In this document: positions 33,017 to 46,404 of the stretch, one piece after another
Position numbering within the stretch: the stretch's first letter is position 1
Layout of the letters: each line of letters opens with the position of its first letter
Translations under genes and position numbers: made by a program
Assembly: GCF_018812025.1 (NCBI RefSeq)
Contig: NC_063049.1
Span: 33,125,447 to 33,189,446, forward strand
Direction of reading: 5' to 3'
Length of the DNA: 64,000 bases
From: Megalobrama amblycephala
Lineage: Eukaryota; Chordata; Actinopteri; Cypriniformes; Xenocyprididae
The notes under the pieces: generated by a model
Database searches by the model: none
Told to the model about the DNA's origin: nothing
The model's input: the letters and a program-made list of their open reading frames with translations, nothing else

Positions 33017-33599
33017 TTAAGGTTCCCTAGAACTTCTTTTTAAAAGATGTAATATAAGTCTAAGGTGTCCCCTGAATGCGTCTGTGAAGTTTCAGCTCAA
33101 AATACCCCATAGATTTTTTTTTTAATAAATTTTTTTAACTGCCTATTTTGGGGCATCATTAACTATGCACCGATAGGTTGCGGCCCCTTTAATTCTCGTG
33201 CTCCCCCTCCCCTGGAGCTCGCGCTTGCCTTGAACAGCATAAACACAGTTTACACAGCTAATATAACCCTCAAAATGGATCTTTACAAGATGTTCGTCAA
33301 GCATGCTGCTTGCATACATCGGATCATGTAAGTATAGTATTTATTTGGATGTATTACATTTGATTCTGAATGAGTTTGAGGCTATGCTGCGTGGCTAAAG
33401 CTAACATTACAGTTACGTAACAGTCGGTATTATGTTGAGATTCGACTGTTCTTCGGAGGTCTTTTAAACAAATGAGATTTATATAAGAAGGAGGAAACAA
33501 TGGAGTTTGAAACTCAGTGTATGTCTTTTCCATGTACTGAACTCTTGTTATTCAACTATGCCAATATAAATTCAATATTTAATTCTAGGGCACCTTTAA
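33017..33599 (+). mobile_element. TTAA MITE family F, copy 1 (internally deleted)
   Basis: Ends TTAAGGTTCCCTAGAACTTC and AATTCTAGGGCACCTTTAA. Shares long blocks with copies at 48330-49317 and 50800-51748, but lacks the middle around 33410. Carries an ATG-plus-donor module at 33275-33328. Confidence 0.9.
33275..33327 (+). other. First-exon-like module in MITE family F, copy 1
   Basis: After a GC-rich pyrimidine stretch, an ATG opens MDLYKMFVKHAACIHRI, then a strong donor (AT|gtaagtatag at 33328). 53 bases, same length as in copy 3. No acceptor exon is evident nearby. Confidence 0.4.
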
Positions 33600-33601
33600 G
33601 C

Positions 33602-34100
33602 TACACTCTAAAAAAAAAAGTGCCATATAGCACTAAAAGTGGTTCTTGGCTCATAATCATAGGGGAACCACTTTTGGTGCTATGTAGCACCATATCTTTA
33701 AAGGTGCTCTACAGCAACTTTGTCAAACGGTGCTATGTAGAACCCATAAGAGGTGCCATATCGCATTTTATTTCTTCAACAAAAATGGTGCTAAACAGCA
33801 CCAACAGTGGTTCTTTGGTCCTTTAAAGGGGCTTAACAGGTTCTTTGTACAGCAGTGGTGCTATATAGCACCTTAACCACCCCAAAGAACCGCTGAAGAA
33901 CCATACAGGGGCTTAACCGGTTCTGTATATGGTAGCGGTGCTATATAGCACCTCAGTCATCCCAAAGAACCGCTGAAGAACTGCTGAAGAACCACTGAAG
34001 CACCAAGATTTGGTGCTATACAGCACTTTAAGTGGTTCCTCTATAATTAAGAACCAAAGAACCACTTTTAGTACTATAGCACCTTTTTTTTTAGAGTGTA
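33602..34100. mobile_element. MITE with TACACTCTAAAAAA ends
   Basis: TACACTCTAAAAAAAAAAG and TTTTTTTTTAGAGTGTA ends; the interior has several GGTGCTATATAGCACC-type palindromes. Directly abuts family F copy 1. Confidence 0.88.
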
Positions 34101-35686
34101 CTGTGTTGACAATCATACATTAAACAAGGCAAAGCAAATAAAGAATATGCTCTCATTATTTCTTAATCATTTAGAATGAAGATAAAGTGCAATTTAGCAC
34201 TACAGAGAACCAGTGGTCCATGACTTTAACTAGACAGATGTTAACAGCTTTGTGATAAGGGTAGTGGTGCATGACCTCGAATCAGATGTTTTTGGCATTG
34301 TGCCTGCAATGACATCTGATATGAAGCAAGGGAGAGCAAGGACAAATGTAAGCTATAAGGAGAGCCTTATTCCATAAATTAACAAGTCCGTCTAAGCTGA
34401 AGCAATACTACAACATGGTCCCAGTGACAAATGCAAGCACTTGAGCAACAACACAAGGCCAAACTTGCATTTTTATGACTAGAATGAACCATATGGCCTC
34501 TAAGCTTCACAAGATGCCAGTTTGAGACTTTTGGTTCAGATCGTGGAGTACATGTGAGCTTTTGTATTATTTAATTATAATGTGTGGGAGATTATTCAGT
34601 GTACTTACATCAGTACATATTAAAGCAATACATTACATTGACAAAATATATGTTTGGTGTTTGAACAACATCCCGACTGCTGCATTGATTATATGATGTG
34701 GAAGCTGGTAACTGAATCACTTTGATTGTGTTTGAGAAACACAATACATACATTGGAAGGTTTATTTGTATCCAAGGTTTAAGTAGTGACCTCAGATCTT
34801 CTAAAGATGGCAGTATGTTGATCAAGTGTTCTCTGGGGTTGATGACGCAGCTGTTGTCATAGAAACAAATGCCTGGGCTTAGAATGGAGGTGAGCCAAGG
34901 TATTATTTGTAACTGGATTAAAAGACAGAGGCTTCCCATGCTCCGTAAACTGTTGTGGAATTACGGAAACAATTAAAGCCTATAATCATAACTCAAAGTG
35001 TGGTTTGAGGCTGTATTATTCTTCTTTGCAGCGTTTTACACTTTTTTTTGTTCAACTTTTAAAGACGCTCATGTTCTTACACCTCTGATTAGAACAGGGA
35101 ATGCATGAATACTGATTTGCCCAATGGATTTAAATGTATGAATTTTACATAGTTTCCTTGTATTTGAACACTGCGGCAGCTGCAAGCTGGCAAGACAGGC
35201 AACAGAGCGGCACAAATCCTCCTCCTCAGGTGGTTCATCCTTATTCACTGCTGTGAATATGTCAAGCTACTTTTAATCACCTGAATGCAACATACCGTTT
35301 GTGCTACAAGAACCGTGTCTTATGGTAAATGCTTATTTAGACCACATATAATAGTTTTTCCTTCCTTAAGATGTTAACAGTGTTATGACATAAAAATGCT
35401 TTTATTTCTTGCATAGCTGCTCAATAATTTCAAACAATTGTGGTCAGACTTGCTTATTAAACACAAATGAGTTTTTGAGTATTAGTAAGAACCTCCCAGG
35501 TGTTTTACTGAACATTTATACCATAAAAATAAAAACGAATACTGCAAATTAGCTTCCACAGTGCTTGAAATGAACCACCATGCACTGTTCGAGGTCTCAG
35601 AGACCCCAGGGCAATTTTAATACCTTAAAAAATATATATACTTATCATTTAAGTAATGGGTTGATATCTAATGATGATCCCTATAA
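34101..35686. other. Intergenic, no feature recognised
   Basis: Unique AT-rich DNA without gene or repeat signals that I can name. Confidence 0.45.
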
Positions 35687-36443
35687 CAGAGGTGTAAAGA
35701 GTACCTGAAAACCATACTTGAGTAAAAGTACAGATACCTTGCAGCAAAAATAACTCCATTACAAGTTACAAGTCACCAATTCTAATATGGCTTGAGTAAA
35801 AGTCTTAGAGTATCTTATTTTAACAGTACTTAAGTATTTTCCTCATACTGAATGTAGGCTCAACGATACACTCATCCTCAACACCTATGAGACATCCCGG
35901 TGGAAATAAAAAAACAATTGATGTAAAAATGAGAAATCATGTTTATTTTCTAAAATGAAAATAAAACCGAATGCCTCAATGTTGCAATAAATCAAGGTTG
36001 CAATAAATAAAAGGTCGACACTTAAATGTCTACAAACTCTCAAGTCTCAGTTAAGCACATAAGTGCTCAAAAAGGATATAAGTAAACCAATACCCTTCAA
36101 AATGGTTTCATTATAACAGATAAATGAAATAATGTTAAGTAAAATTAAATAGTCAAAGCCTACTTGTACTGGACATGCTGATTTGAGCCTAATCAACTGA
36201 AGTAATGACCTCATTTCCTAAATCAAACACCTGTGATTCAGCAACTACAAAATAAATGCACTCGCATTCATGGCAAAATGCACAAGATGTAGTACCTTCA
36301 GTGCGCTTAGATGGCGATATCACTTCTTAATAGCAGAAAAAGTTAGGTGTCATGCAAAATGTAATGTGTAATTGTGTATTGGAGTAAAACATTACTTGTT
36401 CAAAAATTTAGTCAAGTAGTCTTAGTAGGCTAATACTAAAGAC
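35687..36443 (+). mobile_element. hAT-like MITE fragment (AGAGGTGTAAAGAGTAC end)
   Basis: The left end CAGAGGTGTAAAGAGTACC and following TTGAGTAAAAGTACAGATACC are typical of a widespread fish hAT-type MITE. The right terminus is not visible and seems lost next to the Angel-like insertion. Confidence 0.55.
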
Positions 36444-36665
36444 TTAAAGGGATAGTTCACCCAAAAATGAAAATTCTGTCATCATTTACTCACCCTCAAG
36501 TTGTTTCAAACCTGTATAAATTTCTTTGTTCTGCTGTACACAAAGGAAGATATTTTGAAGAATGTTTGTAACCAAACAGTTGTGGACCACCATTGATTTT
36601 CATTGTATGGAAGAAAAAAAAAATACTATGGAAGTCAATGGTGCCCCACAACTGTTTGGTTTGGA
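36444..36665 (+). mobile_element. Angel-like MITE, 3' truncated
   Basis: TTAAAGGGATAGTTCACCC start, then the apex around GGAAGAAAAAAAAAATACT; the inverted arm stops after CAACTGTTTGGTTTGGAA. Confidence 0.85.
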
Positions 36666-36687
36666 ACTACTATTGGTTAGTTTCATG

Positions 36688-37490
36688 TTAAAGGATTAGT
36701 CCACTTTTAAATACACTTTTCCTGGTAAATTTACTCACCCCCATGTCATCCAAGATGTTCATGTCTTTCTTTCGTCAGTTGAAAAGAAATGAAGGTTTTT
36801 GAGGAAAACATTCCAGGATTATTCTCCTTACAGTGGATTTCAATGGCTACCAACAGATTGAAGGTCAAAATTACAGTTTCAGTGCAGCTTCAAGGGCTTT
36901 AAACGATACCAGATAAGTAATAAGGGTCTTATCTAGCGAATCGATCGGTCATTTTCGAAAAAAATACAACCGTTTATGCTTTATAAACAAAATATCGCCA
37001 AGTACTTTCTGCTTCCGCATTCTTCATAACGCTTACGCTGAATGTCCTACGCCTTCCCTATTTAAGTTACAGAAAAAAACGAAACTGGCGCCGCGTTCGT
37101 TCCGTAACTTGAATAGGGAAGGCGTAGAACATTCAGCGTAAGCGTTATGAAGAATGCGGAAGCGGAAAGTACGTTCAAGGCGATATTTTGTTTATAAAGC
37201 ATAAACGGTTGTATTTTTTTCGAAAATGACCTATCGATTCGCTAGATAAGACCCTTATTACTCATCTGGTATCGTTTAAAGCCCTTGAAGCTGCACTGAA
37301 ACTGTAATTTTGACCTTCAATCTGTTGGTAGCCACTGAAATCCACTGTAAAGAGAAAAATCCTGGAATGTTTTCCTCAAAAACCTTCATTTCTTTTCGAC
37401 TGACGAAAGAAAGACATGAACATCTTGGATGACATGGGGGTGAGTAAATTTATCAGGAAAAGTATATTTAAAAGTGGACTAATCCTTTAA
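36688..37490. mobile_element. TTAA foldback MITE family B, copy 1
   Basis: TTAAAGGATTAGTCCACTTT and AAAGTGGACTAATCCTTTAA ends. Arms nearly identical for about 380 bases. Intact reference for the interrupted copy at 57652-59876. Confidence 0.92.
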
Positions 37491-37615
37491 AAGTGCGTTT
37501 GTTTTCCACCAGGTGACAGAAATCCTCCGCTAAAGCATGGCACATTTTATCTCCATGAATGAAAAATATATTGTAGATCTTCTTTAAAGTTAATTTTACT
37601 GCACAAATGTAGAGG

Positions 37616-39155
37616 TTAAAGGCAGGGTAGGTAAAAAATGTATAAAAAACTTTTTTTTCAAAATTTGTTTAAACTTTATTTATATATCAATACATATTTA
37701 AAATGTAAGTACTCTGAAAAAGAAAGTATAAAAATCGAGTGTCTGTAGACCTCTCACGACTGTTTTAAAGACAGCTCATTATTTCCATTCACTCCACCCC
37801 CTCCCTTCTGGGCTCCTTCCAAAGCCACGCCCCCAAAACGCATGAACGTGCGACTCCGACCACTGAGCTGGAAGACGCATTATTTACCTGAGACGAGCGG
37901 AGAGGAAGGAGCACAGTGCATGTAGTGACATCATGTCAGAATCACATGTAATAAAAATAACTTTATAATTATGAAGATAAACATAATTTAATTCGCTAAC
38001 AAGTTAGTTATCTATAAGGCAAAGCTAAAAACAGGTTGCATGATACACGTTTTTCCATTACCATCATTTACACTGTGATGAAGATGAATTTCGTGTTAGA
38101 TTCCTAACATATACGTTGTTCTACAGATAAACAGAGTAACATACACTCAAATATCAACTCACAACTGCATTGCAGACACAAAATAATAACACACACATAC
38201 AACAAAGTGTGTACGACACACACAGATACAAGATAAAGACATCAGTAAACATAGGTAGAGAATATAAAAACAAAACAAAGGCGAAAAAAAACGTGCAGGT
38301 AAACTTACAGGTGAACATGGTAAAAGAGTTAGACAGAGGGTAAATATAGTTCTAAGAAAAGTTCCTAGATGCGGAGTAACGTTAGGCCTACTATCTGTTA
38401 AACATGTATTTAGTTATCTAAAGCAAAATTATGCACGATTCAACACTATAGCTATCATCTTGAGCTAGGCCTATAGATTATTTATCGTCTCTACTACGGC
38501 TCGCTAAGTAATGTTATGTTAGCTATATTACGCAGCTACGTGTGCTAATGACACATGCTTCATGAAAAAAATAAACAAAAAAATATGTATGATCAAAATA
38601 CAAAAAGAAAGATTTACCTGTCCAGCAGAAATAAAGCCATCAAGGAGTCACTTTTCAGCCCCTTGAGTTCCCTCAGTTCTCGCCATCGCTGGAGAGCCAC
38701 GCCGATATTAACTCGCGTTTTATTTCTTTGTTTATCCAAAGACTTTTTGTTCATTGCCTTTTCTTGTACTGTTACTGTCTTCCTTTTTTGCCTGGTTTGC
38801 CTTCACTAACTGCATAGGCCGGTACTGTGAATTTTGCTTGCTGTTTTTTTTTGGTATTCCTAGGATCCATGCCTCTTGAATTCCCCAAATCAAACGTGCG
38901 CGCGCAAGTGGGCAGGTCATGTGTGGCAAAAGGGTGGTTGCCATGGTTGCGAGAGAGTGACAGCCGCCTAAGCCAATCCTATGTTTCGTCCCGGATGGAA
39001 ATAATGAGCTGTGTTTAATACAGATTAAACGGTCTAGAGTCACTCGATTTTTATACTCTTTTTATCAGAGTTCTTACATTTTAATTATGCATGTGTATAT
39101 ATATAGAAAGTTTAAACAAATTTGGAACAAAATTTCTTACCTACCCTGCCTTTAA
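37616..39155 (-). mobile_element. 1.5-kb TTAA element with an exon-like module
   Basis: Ends TTAAAGGCAGGGTAGGTAA and TTACCTACCCTGCCTTTAA-type inverted repeats (right end TTACCTACCCTGCC then TTTAA). Longer than a typical MITE but with no transposase. Holds a GC-rich part (38640-38990) with an open minus-strand exon. Confidence 0.85.
38618..38754 (-). other. Captured first-exon-like module in the 1.5-kb element
   Basis: Minus strand: ATG at 38754, open for 45 codons and two bases to a donor CAG|gtaaat. Reads MNKKSLDKQRNKTR, then VNIGVALQRWRELRELKGLK and SDSLMALFLLD. The pattern NIG-A--RWRELRE-LG-KSD---A-FLLD is one I recall from many uncharacterised fish proteins, so this may be a mobile exon. 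No partner exon is seen within the element. Confidence 0.5.
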
Positions 39156-39787
39156 AAAATAATAGTGTTTAAAACATTACATGTGTTTAAAAATATATTT
39201 GAATGTTTATTCAGGGATTGACTTGATAGGTCCTACTGTTGTTCATGCCTTAGTATACAAACAATATATTAAATTAAAAAAGATTTTAAATTAAACCTAC
39301 ATTGGAAATTAATATTGAAATCATAGAATCGCCCCTGCCTGCCACCCATCAGGTGGCACCCATAAGCACACATCTCAACCACATTCATTGTCTGGCCTCA
39401 AGGTGGACCAAGGACTACCTAACTGACTACTTACCTCCAGCAATTTATCCTGCAAACTCCTAGCAATCTCCCTTGTATTCTTCCTGCTTCTCCACGCTCC
39501 AACGCTCATCTCTGCATCACCTGTAAGTGAAGAAATAGTCAGTTGTACTCAACGGGATCCTTCCTCCTCTTACCAATGAGGTGTGTGCTTTTCACAATCC
39601 ACTGCTCAGCAACCGTGATCTCTGTCACCATCTGCAAAACAGTAAATCTTCATTCATCTGCCATTATCCTCGACCTGCCAATAGACTGTTTACTGACCTG
39701 TTATGCTCAATCCATCATTGCTGCCTTGTTTGATTTCACTATAACTTGTTTGAGTCTGGTATATCCTAACAGATCCTGGTATATCTT
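39156..39787. other. Intergenic unique DNA
   Basis: No gene recognised. A strong donor-like CACCT|gtaagtgaag occurs at about 39521, without a supporting exon. Confidence 0.35.
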
Positions 39788-40009
39788 GAAAATGTTGATG
39801 AAAAGTTAAAAAGCATACTGCATGACTGGAGAGAGTTCAGAGAGGAATCGGTTCTGTACTGCTGTGAGGAGAAATTAGATCAATCAATGAGAAACATATA
39901 CTGGACGCATTATACGTTTCTCATTGATTGCTCTGATTTCTCCTCACAGCAGTACAGAATTGATTCCTCTCTGAACTCTCTCCTTTTTCAACTTTTCATC
40001 AACATTTTC
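39788..40009. repeat. Long hairpin with 20-base loop
   Basis: Arms 39788-39895 and 39916-40009 pair almost fully (GAAAATGTTGATGAAAAGTT against AACTTTTCATCAACATTTTC; CTGTACTGCTGTGAGGAG against CTCCTCACAGCAGTACAG). One extra block of about 16 bases is in the left arm. Not TTAA-flanked and unlike the other families in the window. Confidence 0.85.
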
Positions 40010-40850
40010 ATAACCTTCTTCCTCAGTCATGTGACTCATCCCAGACAGAAAATTTACTTGTAATTATTTTGCTTTTAAAAAATGTTATTATGCAGTCATT
40101 GTAAGAATGAATGTGTCATTTTCCCTTCATAGAGCTTCTGCTCTAATCTGTAGACACTCTTTGTGTGAAGCCTATCAATTTCAAATCTCTTTATGTAGCG
40201 TTTGAGTAATTACGACAAATAACCCTGTAATCTAAAAGATTATTCGCCATTTGCAGATCCATGAAGGTGATAAATTGCAAGCAGCAGACTGATTTTTTAT
40301 GTTTTATAGAGCGTTTTTATGAATAGACATACTGTATGAAACAGTGCTGTCTTCAAGACCGAGTAAACAGAAATACATTAACTGTTTGAAATAATATTTA
40401 AATACTAGTTATAATTTAGTTATAGTAATGAAATGTACAGCCTTTGGATATAAGAAGAATGCTTTAATTTTACAATATTTGGAGATTTACTGAGACATGT
40501 AGAAAACATTTTTGAAGAGTAGCTTGCCGGTTCTCAGGATAAGTCAGCTGTTATCGCCTTCTTGCCTCTTTGATTGAAGGGCTTGAGGAAATCGAGCAGT
40601 ACCTACACCAGAGGAAGACCCCCGGGAGGGAGTGATGCCAACTCTTTGCACAGCTTAGCTTGTTTGTTTTGGAAGAATTCTCATTATCTCCAAATGGACT
40701 CTCAAATGTCAAGACTGTCAAATAAGTGATATTACATTGTGCTGATACACGCTGTTGACTGGCATGTTGACTGGAGGTACAAATGAAGTTGAAGGATTAC
40801 TTAAATCTCGTAAATAATTAGTTTATCTCTGCTGTTCTTATTATTGGCGT
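40010..40850. other. Intergenic unique DNA, possible conserved element
   Basis: 40500-40700 is repeat-free, with balanced composition. No coding signal. Confidence 0.3.
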
Positions 40851-41185
40851 TAATACTTTAATATTTATTAATACTTTGATCAGACTTTTACATTGTAGAA
40901 AGGATTTCTATTTCAAATAAATAGTATTCTTTTGAACTTTCTATTCATCAAAAAGACTGTTTTCAACATTGATCATAATAATAAATATTTCTAGAGCACC
41001 AAATCAGCATATAAGGATGATTTCTGAAGGATCATGTGACACTGAAGATTGGAGTAATGATGCTGACATCACAAGAATTACATTTTTTAAAACAGTTATT
41101 AAAATTGTAATAATATTTCACAAAATTGCTGTTTTTACTGTATTTTGACCAAATACATCTTACCCTAAATGTTTGAACAGTACTA
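40851..41185 (+). repeat. Repeat family R, copy 3
   Basis: Shares GAAGGATCATGTGACACTGA, GGAGTAATGATGCTGA and the AAATGTTTGAACAGTACT 3' tail. Confidence 0.8.
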
Positions 41186-42527
41186 TAATGTATATTCATA
41201 CTGTATAATTCTATAATTCATTTAAACTTAAGTCAAACAGCATAATGAATCTGAACTATTAAGGCTGGTTGCTTGTAGTACGTTCAGGCTCCCTGAAACC
41301 CATTAACTACAAATGCCCTTTAATAAAATCAACGGATTACACTAATCAACATTAAAAGACTTAATTTTCCTTAGAAAGGAATCTACAGTGACCCATTCAT
41401 CTTTAGAGAATCTGTACGTATGTTTGTATGTATAAGCGTCTCTTAGTTACTGAAAGGCCCACACCAATAATAGAATTTATTTAGTTGCATCCTTTTCTGA
41501 TGATGAAAGCTAGAGGCAGATAGACGTTTGAGGGATGAATCGGACAGCTGCAGTGGAAGAGTCTTTTGATTACACAGTGCTTGATGAATTTCATGGTCAT
41601 TGTTTGTTCTCATAAAATCGACTTGCATTTGCTTTACTCTGAAAAATTACTTTTTGTAACTAGTATTGCTTTATAAGATCCATCAAAATTACATCTGAGG
41701 AGTACCAGTAATAGAATTTAAATCTTTTTTTTTTCTTTTTTCAAAGGAAAAAAAAAATAAGTCATGGCAGATCTGAACCAATCCCAGCATTAAAATCCAC
41801 AGTTGTGAAAGCCTAATTGATTTGTATTATGTTTTGTTGTATTTGCTGTTCTCAAAATTTGGGGTGGCAGATTTAAATTTGCGCACTTCTGGGGGGTCCC
41901 TCACCAGCCGAGCAACTGCCTTTGGGATGAATGGGAGTACTAACAGGTAGCTTTAGAATTATAGACCTCCTTCGAGGTCACTGGTGTTAGTGACAGATGT
42001 TACTGTTCGTTATCAATATAAATCTCCCATGATGCATTTCCAATGAGGAGGATAGGTCATCAGTATGTAATCCTCAATTAAATGGCTACCAACTGCTTCC
42101 ACAGCTGTACAGGTTGCACCTTATTGACATACCACCCCCGACCAAGTCTGGTGGCCAAACCAGATCAATAAACTTGCCTATGCTGGTCCAGGAACACTGA
42201 ACTTGTGCTGCCATTTACAGACCCCAGCATGGCGAGACCCCTGCTGCTTAAGCGAGATAAGCTGATGAGATAGAGGATGATGGGGCACTTGGCAGGTCCA
42301 TCCTGTGGAAGTGTGTCTTGTGAGCGTGTTCACTGATTAAACCAGACTTCCTTTTGAGAAACTAACAAAAGAAATGATTCCTTTTCTCACTTTGTTAAAG
42401 ATGATAAACTGAGCTTCTCTTTAAGTTCATGTGTACAGATACTGGAATACATCTTTGTCATCTTTTTTTTATTCTCTTTATGGTAAAGTAAAATCACAAG
42501 AAATGGATATATTTACAGTTTTGTATA
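41186..42527. other. Intergenic, no feature recognised
   Basis: Unique DNA. 41860-42300 is somewhat GC-richer but has no open frame of interest. Confidence 0.4.
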
Positions 42528-42529
42528 GT

Positions 42530-42530
42530 G

Positions 42531-42561
<31 letters not shown>
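42530..42561. repeat. (TA)n(GA)n microsatellite
   Basis: Short TA run followed by about ten GA units. Confidence 0.9.
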
Positions 42562-42564
<3 letters not shown>

Positions 42565-42864
42565 TCATTATTTGTACTGTTAACTAAAATGTTAACTAAT
42601 TAATTTTTCTAGTTCTTGAATCCGATTGGTCAAGCTGCATTCTAAGAATTTCTATATAACAGTCTAGCAGTGCTGTTTGTATCACTCCACTTTGTGTTTG
42701 CTTGTTTCAGAAAGAGTCTGTGCATGATTAGTGGAGAATTCAGTGACTCCTTCCACAAGTTAAATCATTACGCAAGTAGGTGGCAACAAGTGACTGTCTT
42801 TATGAGTGAATCATTGAATCATTTACTCAACAGATTTGTTCGAAAACATTAATTAATGAACAAA

Positions 42865-43240
42865 AGGGGTATTTCTTTCTTTCTTTATTTTCTTTAATTT
42901 CTTTATCTTCATAGCACAATAACAAATAAACCTTTTTTTTTAAACTCAAACCAAATTTTACCTTTTATTCCAAACAACCCATCACCCTTTAGTCTTAATA
43001 CAATCAATCTTTTAACCCACCCTCACATTCACTCTTGTTCATCCTCATATCCTTTTAGTAACTCGTTTTTATACAACTTTTTAAACTGTTTAAAGTTTGT
43101 ACAATATTTTAACACCTGCTCCAAATTATTCCACAACCTCACCCCACATATAGTGATGCACATACTTTTTAGAGTAGTTCTTATGTTGAGCTTTTTAAAG
43201 TTTAATTCATCTCTCAAATTCATTACACACTGATTCATTC
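42865..43240 (-). mobile_element. 5'-truncated LINE, reverse transcriptase C-terminus
   Basis: Minus-strand frame of 69 codons (43029-43238) reads RTTLKSMCITICGVRLWNNL, then FKQFKKLYKNELLKGY. This matches the C-terminal tail of fish non-LTR retrotransposon polyproteins (GVRLWN and FKK-YK pattern, from memory). The 3' side ends in a GAAA/AAAG-type tail near 42870. Dead fragment. Confidence 0.75.
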
Positions 43241-46200
43241 AGTAACACCACTCTTTGGTAGAAACTAAGCTTTTTGAAACTCCAAATCAATTAAACCAGT
43301 CGCCTTTCAAAATGATTAAAGTGTTTGAAACACCACACGCTGATGGCACCTGCAGGTCAAAACACTGTAAATGTATTGAAAAATGCATCAAAAAGCATGA
43401 AAACACCATTTACAAACTAATTGCACATGTTTTCTTTATTAAATGCAATCTACAAATCATTAAATACCATATAGCTTGAAGTGTAAATAAAATAAAATTA
43501 GGGCTTGATTTAAATGTAAATATAAAAAACTTGTTTTTGTGTTTATGGAGGGCTTGGCTAATAAGAGATAATTAACAATAAGTGATAATTAACTACTAAT
43601 TTTACTTTTTAAAGTATAAAATGTGTCATTTAAATGCTTTATGACTTTTAAATGCTTTTGTCTAAAGTGTTAATATGTCGTAATTGCATTTTTACTAGTA
43701 ACATATGAATTAAAGAGCTCAAATTGTAATTGTCACTAGTACGAATTAAATTAGAGAGCTCTAATTCAATTGTTAAAATGTAATTACAACAAGTAACGCT
43801 GAGAACATCAAAGGCTAATTCGGCTTGCCATACCTAATCCTATATCCTAAAATAGCTATGAGTGAATGAAGAAATCTCTGAGCTTCCATATGTCATCGTT
43901 AAAATACTTTATAACACAGACCCATCTGGAGGAAACTTGGGCTTGGTGTAATTATGAACCCAAAATGCTCAGCCTCTGAAATAAATCTGAATCAAGCTTT
44001 GCATTTCAAAGGGAAGTTGAGTCACCTGTTCTCAGACTACAATCAGTAGGCTATTTCATGCATGAATGTAATAAGATCTATTTCAGATTGCTATCATTTG
44101 CCAAGATTCTGTCCTAAAAGATTATATCCCTTTGAATGAAATTTTTATGTCAAGTGCCACAGTAGATGTCAAATACAATTAAACCATAGTGTGAAGAGAC
44201 TATACTTTGTTCGAGCAGTGGCATTATTAAAATGTATGAACATCTGTGGAGTTTATAGGTATGCTTCCATCAATGCAGATAATCTGACAATAATCAGTCT
44301 ATTCAGTAAACTAATTAATAGTATAATGTTATCAAGCTGTATTAGGCCTAAGTTGCTTAAGTTAGCAATTTACATAAAGAGGAATAACATTTTTGCAAAA
44401 ACTATATGATCACTATATGAAAAACTGATGTTATCATAAAGTTAATTTTTTTAGATCTTTTACTGGCCATTACAGGATCAGAGCACCACATTTATTGCAT
44501 TACATGATTTGACCATAACACAAGATCACTAAACACTGTTCTTTTCTCTCAAATAGAATTACCAAGTAATACTACACTTAAAAAGGAAGGGTTATACTAC
44601 TCAACACAACAGGAACCGGTAATTGTCTTTTTTCCTAATTCAATTGACTCCTCACTAATGAGCATTTGTTTAAAACAACGGCAAAAGCAAACATCGATCA
44701 ACATGCTAAATCAAAATGACATCTTGTCTGTATCTTTATAAACAATAGCTTTATCTCTTAGAGAGCTACTGAGATGGGAGACATTAAGGTGATGAATAAC
44801 AGCAATACTTTATACTCTCAGAGCCCTGCTAAATCTATAGCACACACTCACGCACACATGTAAATCCATGTGCACATTTACAAAAACTCACAAATGCATA
44901 ACTCTACCCAGGTTGTCTTTCATATGATGAAATAATTTAAATGAATAGTCTATTTGAATATATAAAGATTTTTCTTTGAGCTTAAAAGGCAACTTTTTCA
45001 GTATTGGTTGAGCATTTGCTGTAGTTGAGTCAGTTGGTTTTTGTTCCTGATGATCTTTCAAGGACCCAGTTTTTGCCTGAAGAACACAGGCAGGCCCATT
45101 TAAAATGCATTGAAGTGTAGCATGAACCGAACAAAATCCAAGGATACTATCTAGTTTTGAAGGATCTTTTCTATAATGGAAATATTTATCGGAAAATGTA
45201 GTCTTGGCTGTTCAGCTCACGGTCCTGGTATTTGGCATTAACATAATTTGTGCACTGTATCGTAATCTGCTTATTAAGAACCTATCTGCTATCAGTATAA
45301 ATATTGCATTTTAGCTATGATGAATAAGAAAAAAGTAATGCAGAAACATGCACTGAATTTCATTAGACATGAAAAGAAAGACATGATCTTTTACAGGAAG
45401 TATTTATAGGATCAGAAAGTGAATATGCCCATGTTCCCTGAGGAAGTTGCTGTGTTTAATTGATTTTATTCAGTTTAGATTGGCTGACATTAAATTAGCA
45501 CTCTTTTACTCTTTTCATTGCCTTTCTGAAAACCACAGAGAGCTGTTACTATTGACAGAAAAGGCTATACATTTTATTAGGTAGACAGAATGCAGCTAGT
45601 TATGAAACAAATCCCTTTCCTCAGGAAACAGTCTATCGACTACTTCTTAATGAAGATAAACAGATTTGTGGGTAAAATGATTACTGGGTTGTTTGACGCT
45701 GTGCTTGGGCTGTTTCCTTTTCCACTTAGCTGCTTATGGCTTTTTAAGACCTGTATTGATCATAGTGGTCCATGTATTTCTTTAGCAATGGCTAGTAAGT
45801 CTAGAAGTACATAAGTAACCGCAAATATTATAATTTGTTTTTTAAAAATAAATGAAGATAGACTGAAACATGTAAATAGGTTAAAATGTATCTAAATCTA
45901 ATCTAAAATATATCACCCTGTTAATTACAGTAATCATAATAAATTAATACAATTGTTTTGTTCTTCAGAACATAAGAATAAAACTAGGTTTGGTGTATGT
46001 AAGTGTTACTAAAGATTTCTGGCTCAGTGCATGAGAAAGAACTCATTTTGAGAAAACAGCCTTTAAAGATGTGTATTGTAACTGAAATCTACTGACTAGC
46101 CCCAAACCTCTAAATTAATCAGTGCGTTAAAAAACAAAACAACAACAAAAAACAATGATTTTGCCTGTTGTGTCTTGTCTTAAAAATTCAACCCTTCTTC

Positions 46201-46404
46201 TTGGGCTTTTCTTATCTCATGCAGTTTGGATTTTCAATAGGATTTTCATTGAGGAATTTCTACTTATCTCTGCATTAAATTCTTCCATATAACCTGTGAA
46301 GAGTTTTTTGAATACTTGACACAGTTCTGGAAATAGCTGTATTACTTTACATAATATTTAATGTATTATTTGTTTGGAATTTCAAATTTTTGTTTTTAAT
46401 GATG
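43241..46404. other. Intergenic, no gene recognised
   Basis: AT-rich unique DNA of about 3.1 kb. 43670-43800 has small inverted AATTAAAGAGCTC / GAGCTCTAATTC blocks, perhaps an eroded MITE. Confidence 0.4.

Noticed and set aside
33500..33826. Recurring frame MEFETQCMSFPCTELLLFNY (also near 51649)
   Set aside because: Arises from the right arm of MITE family F in each copy, with mirror frames on the other strand.
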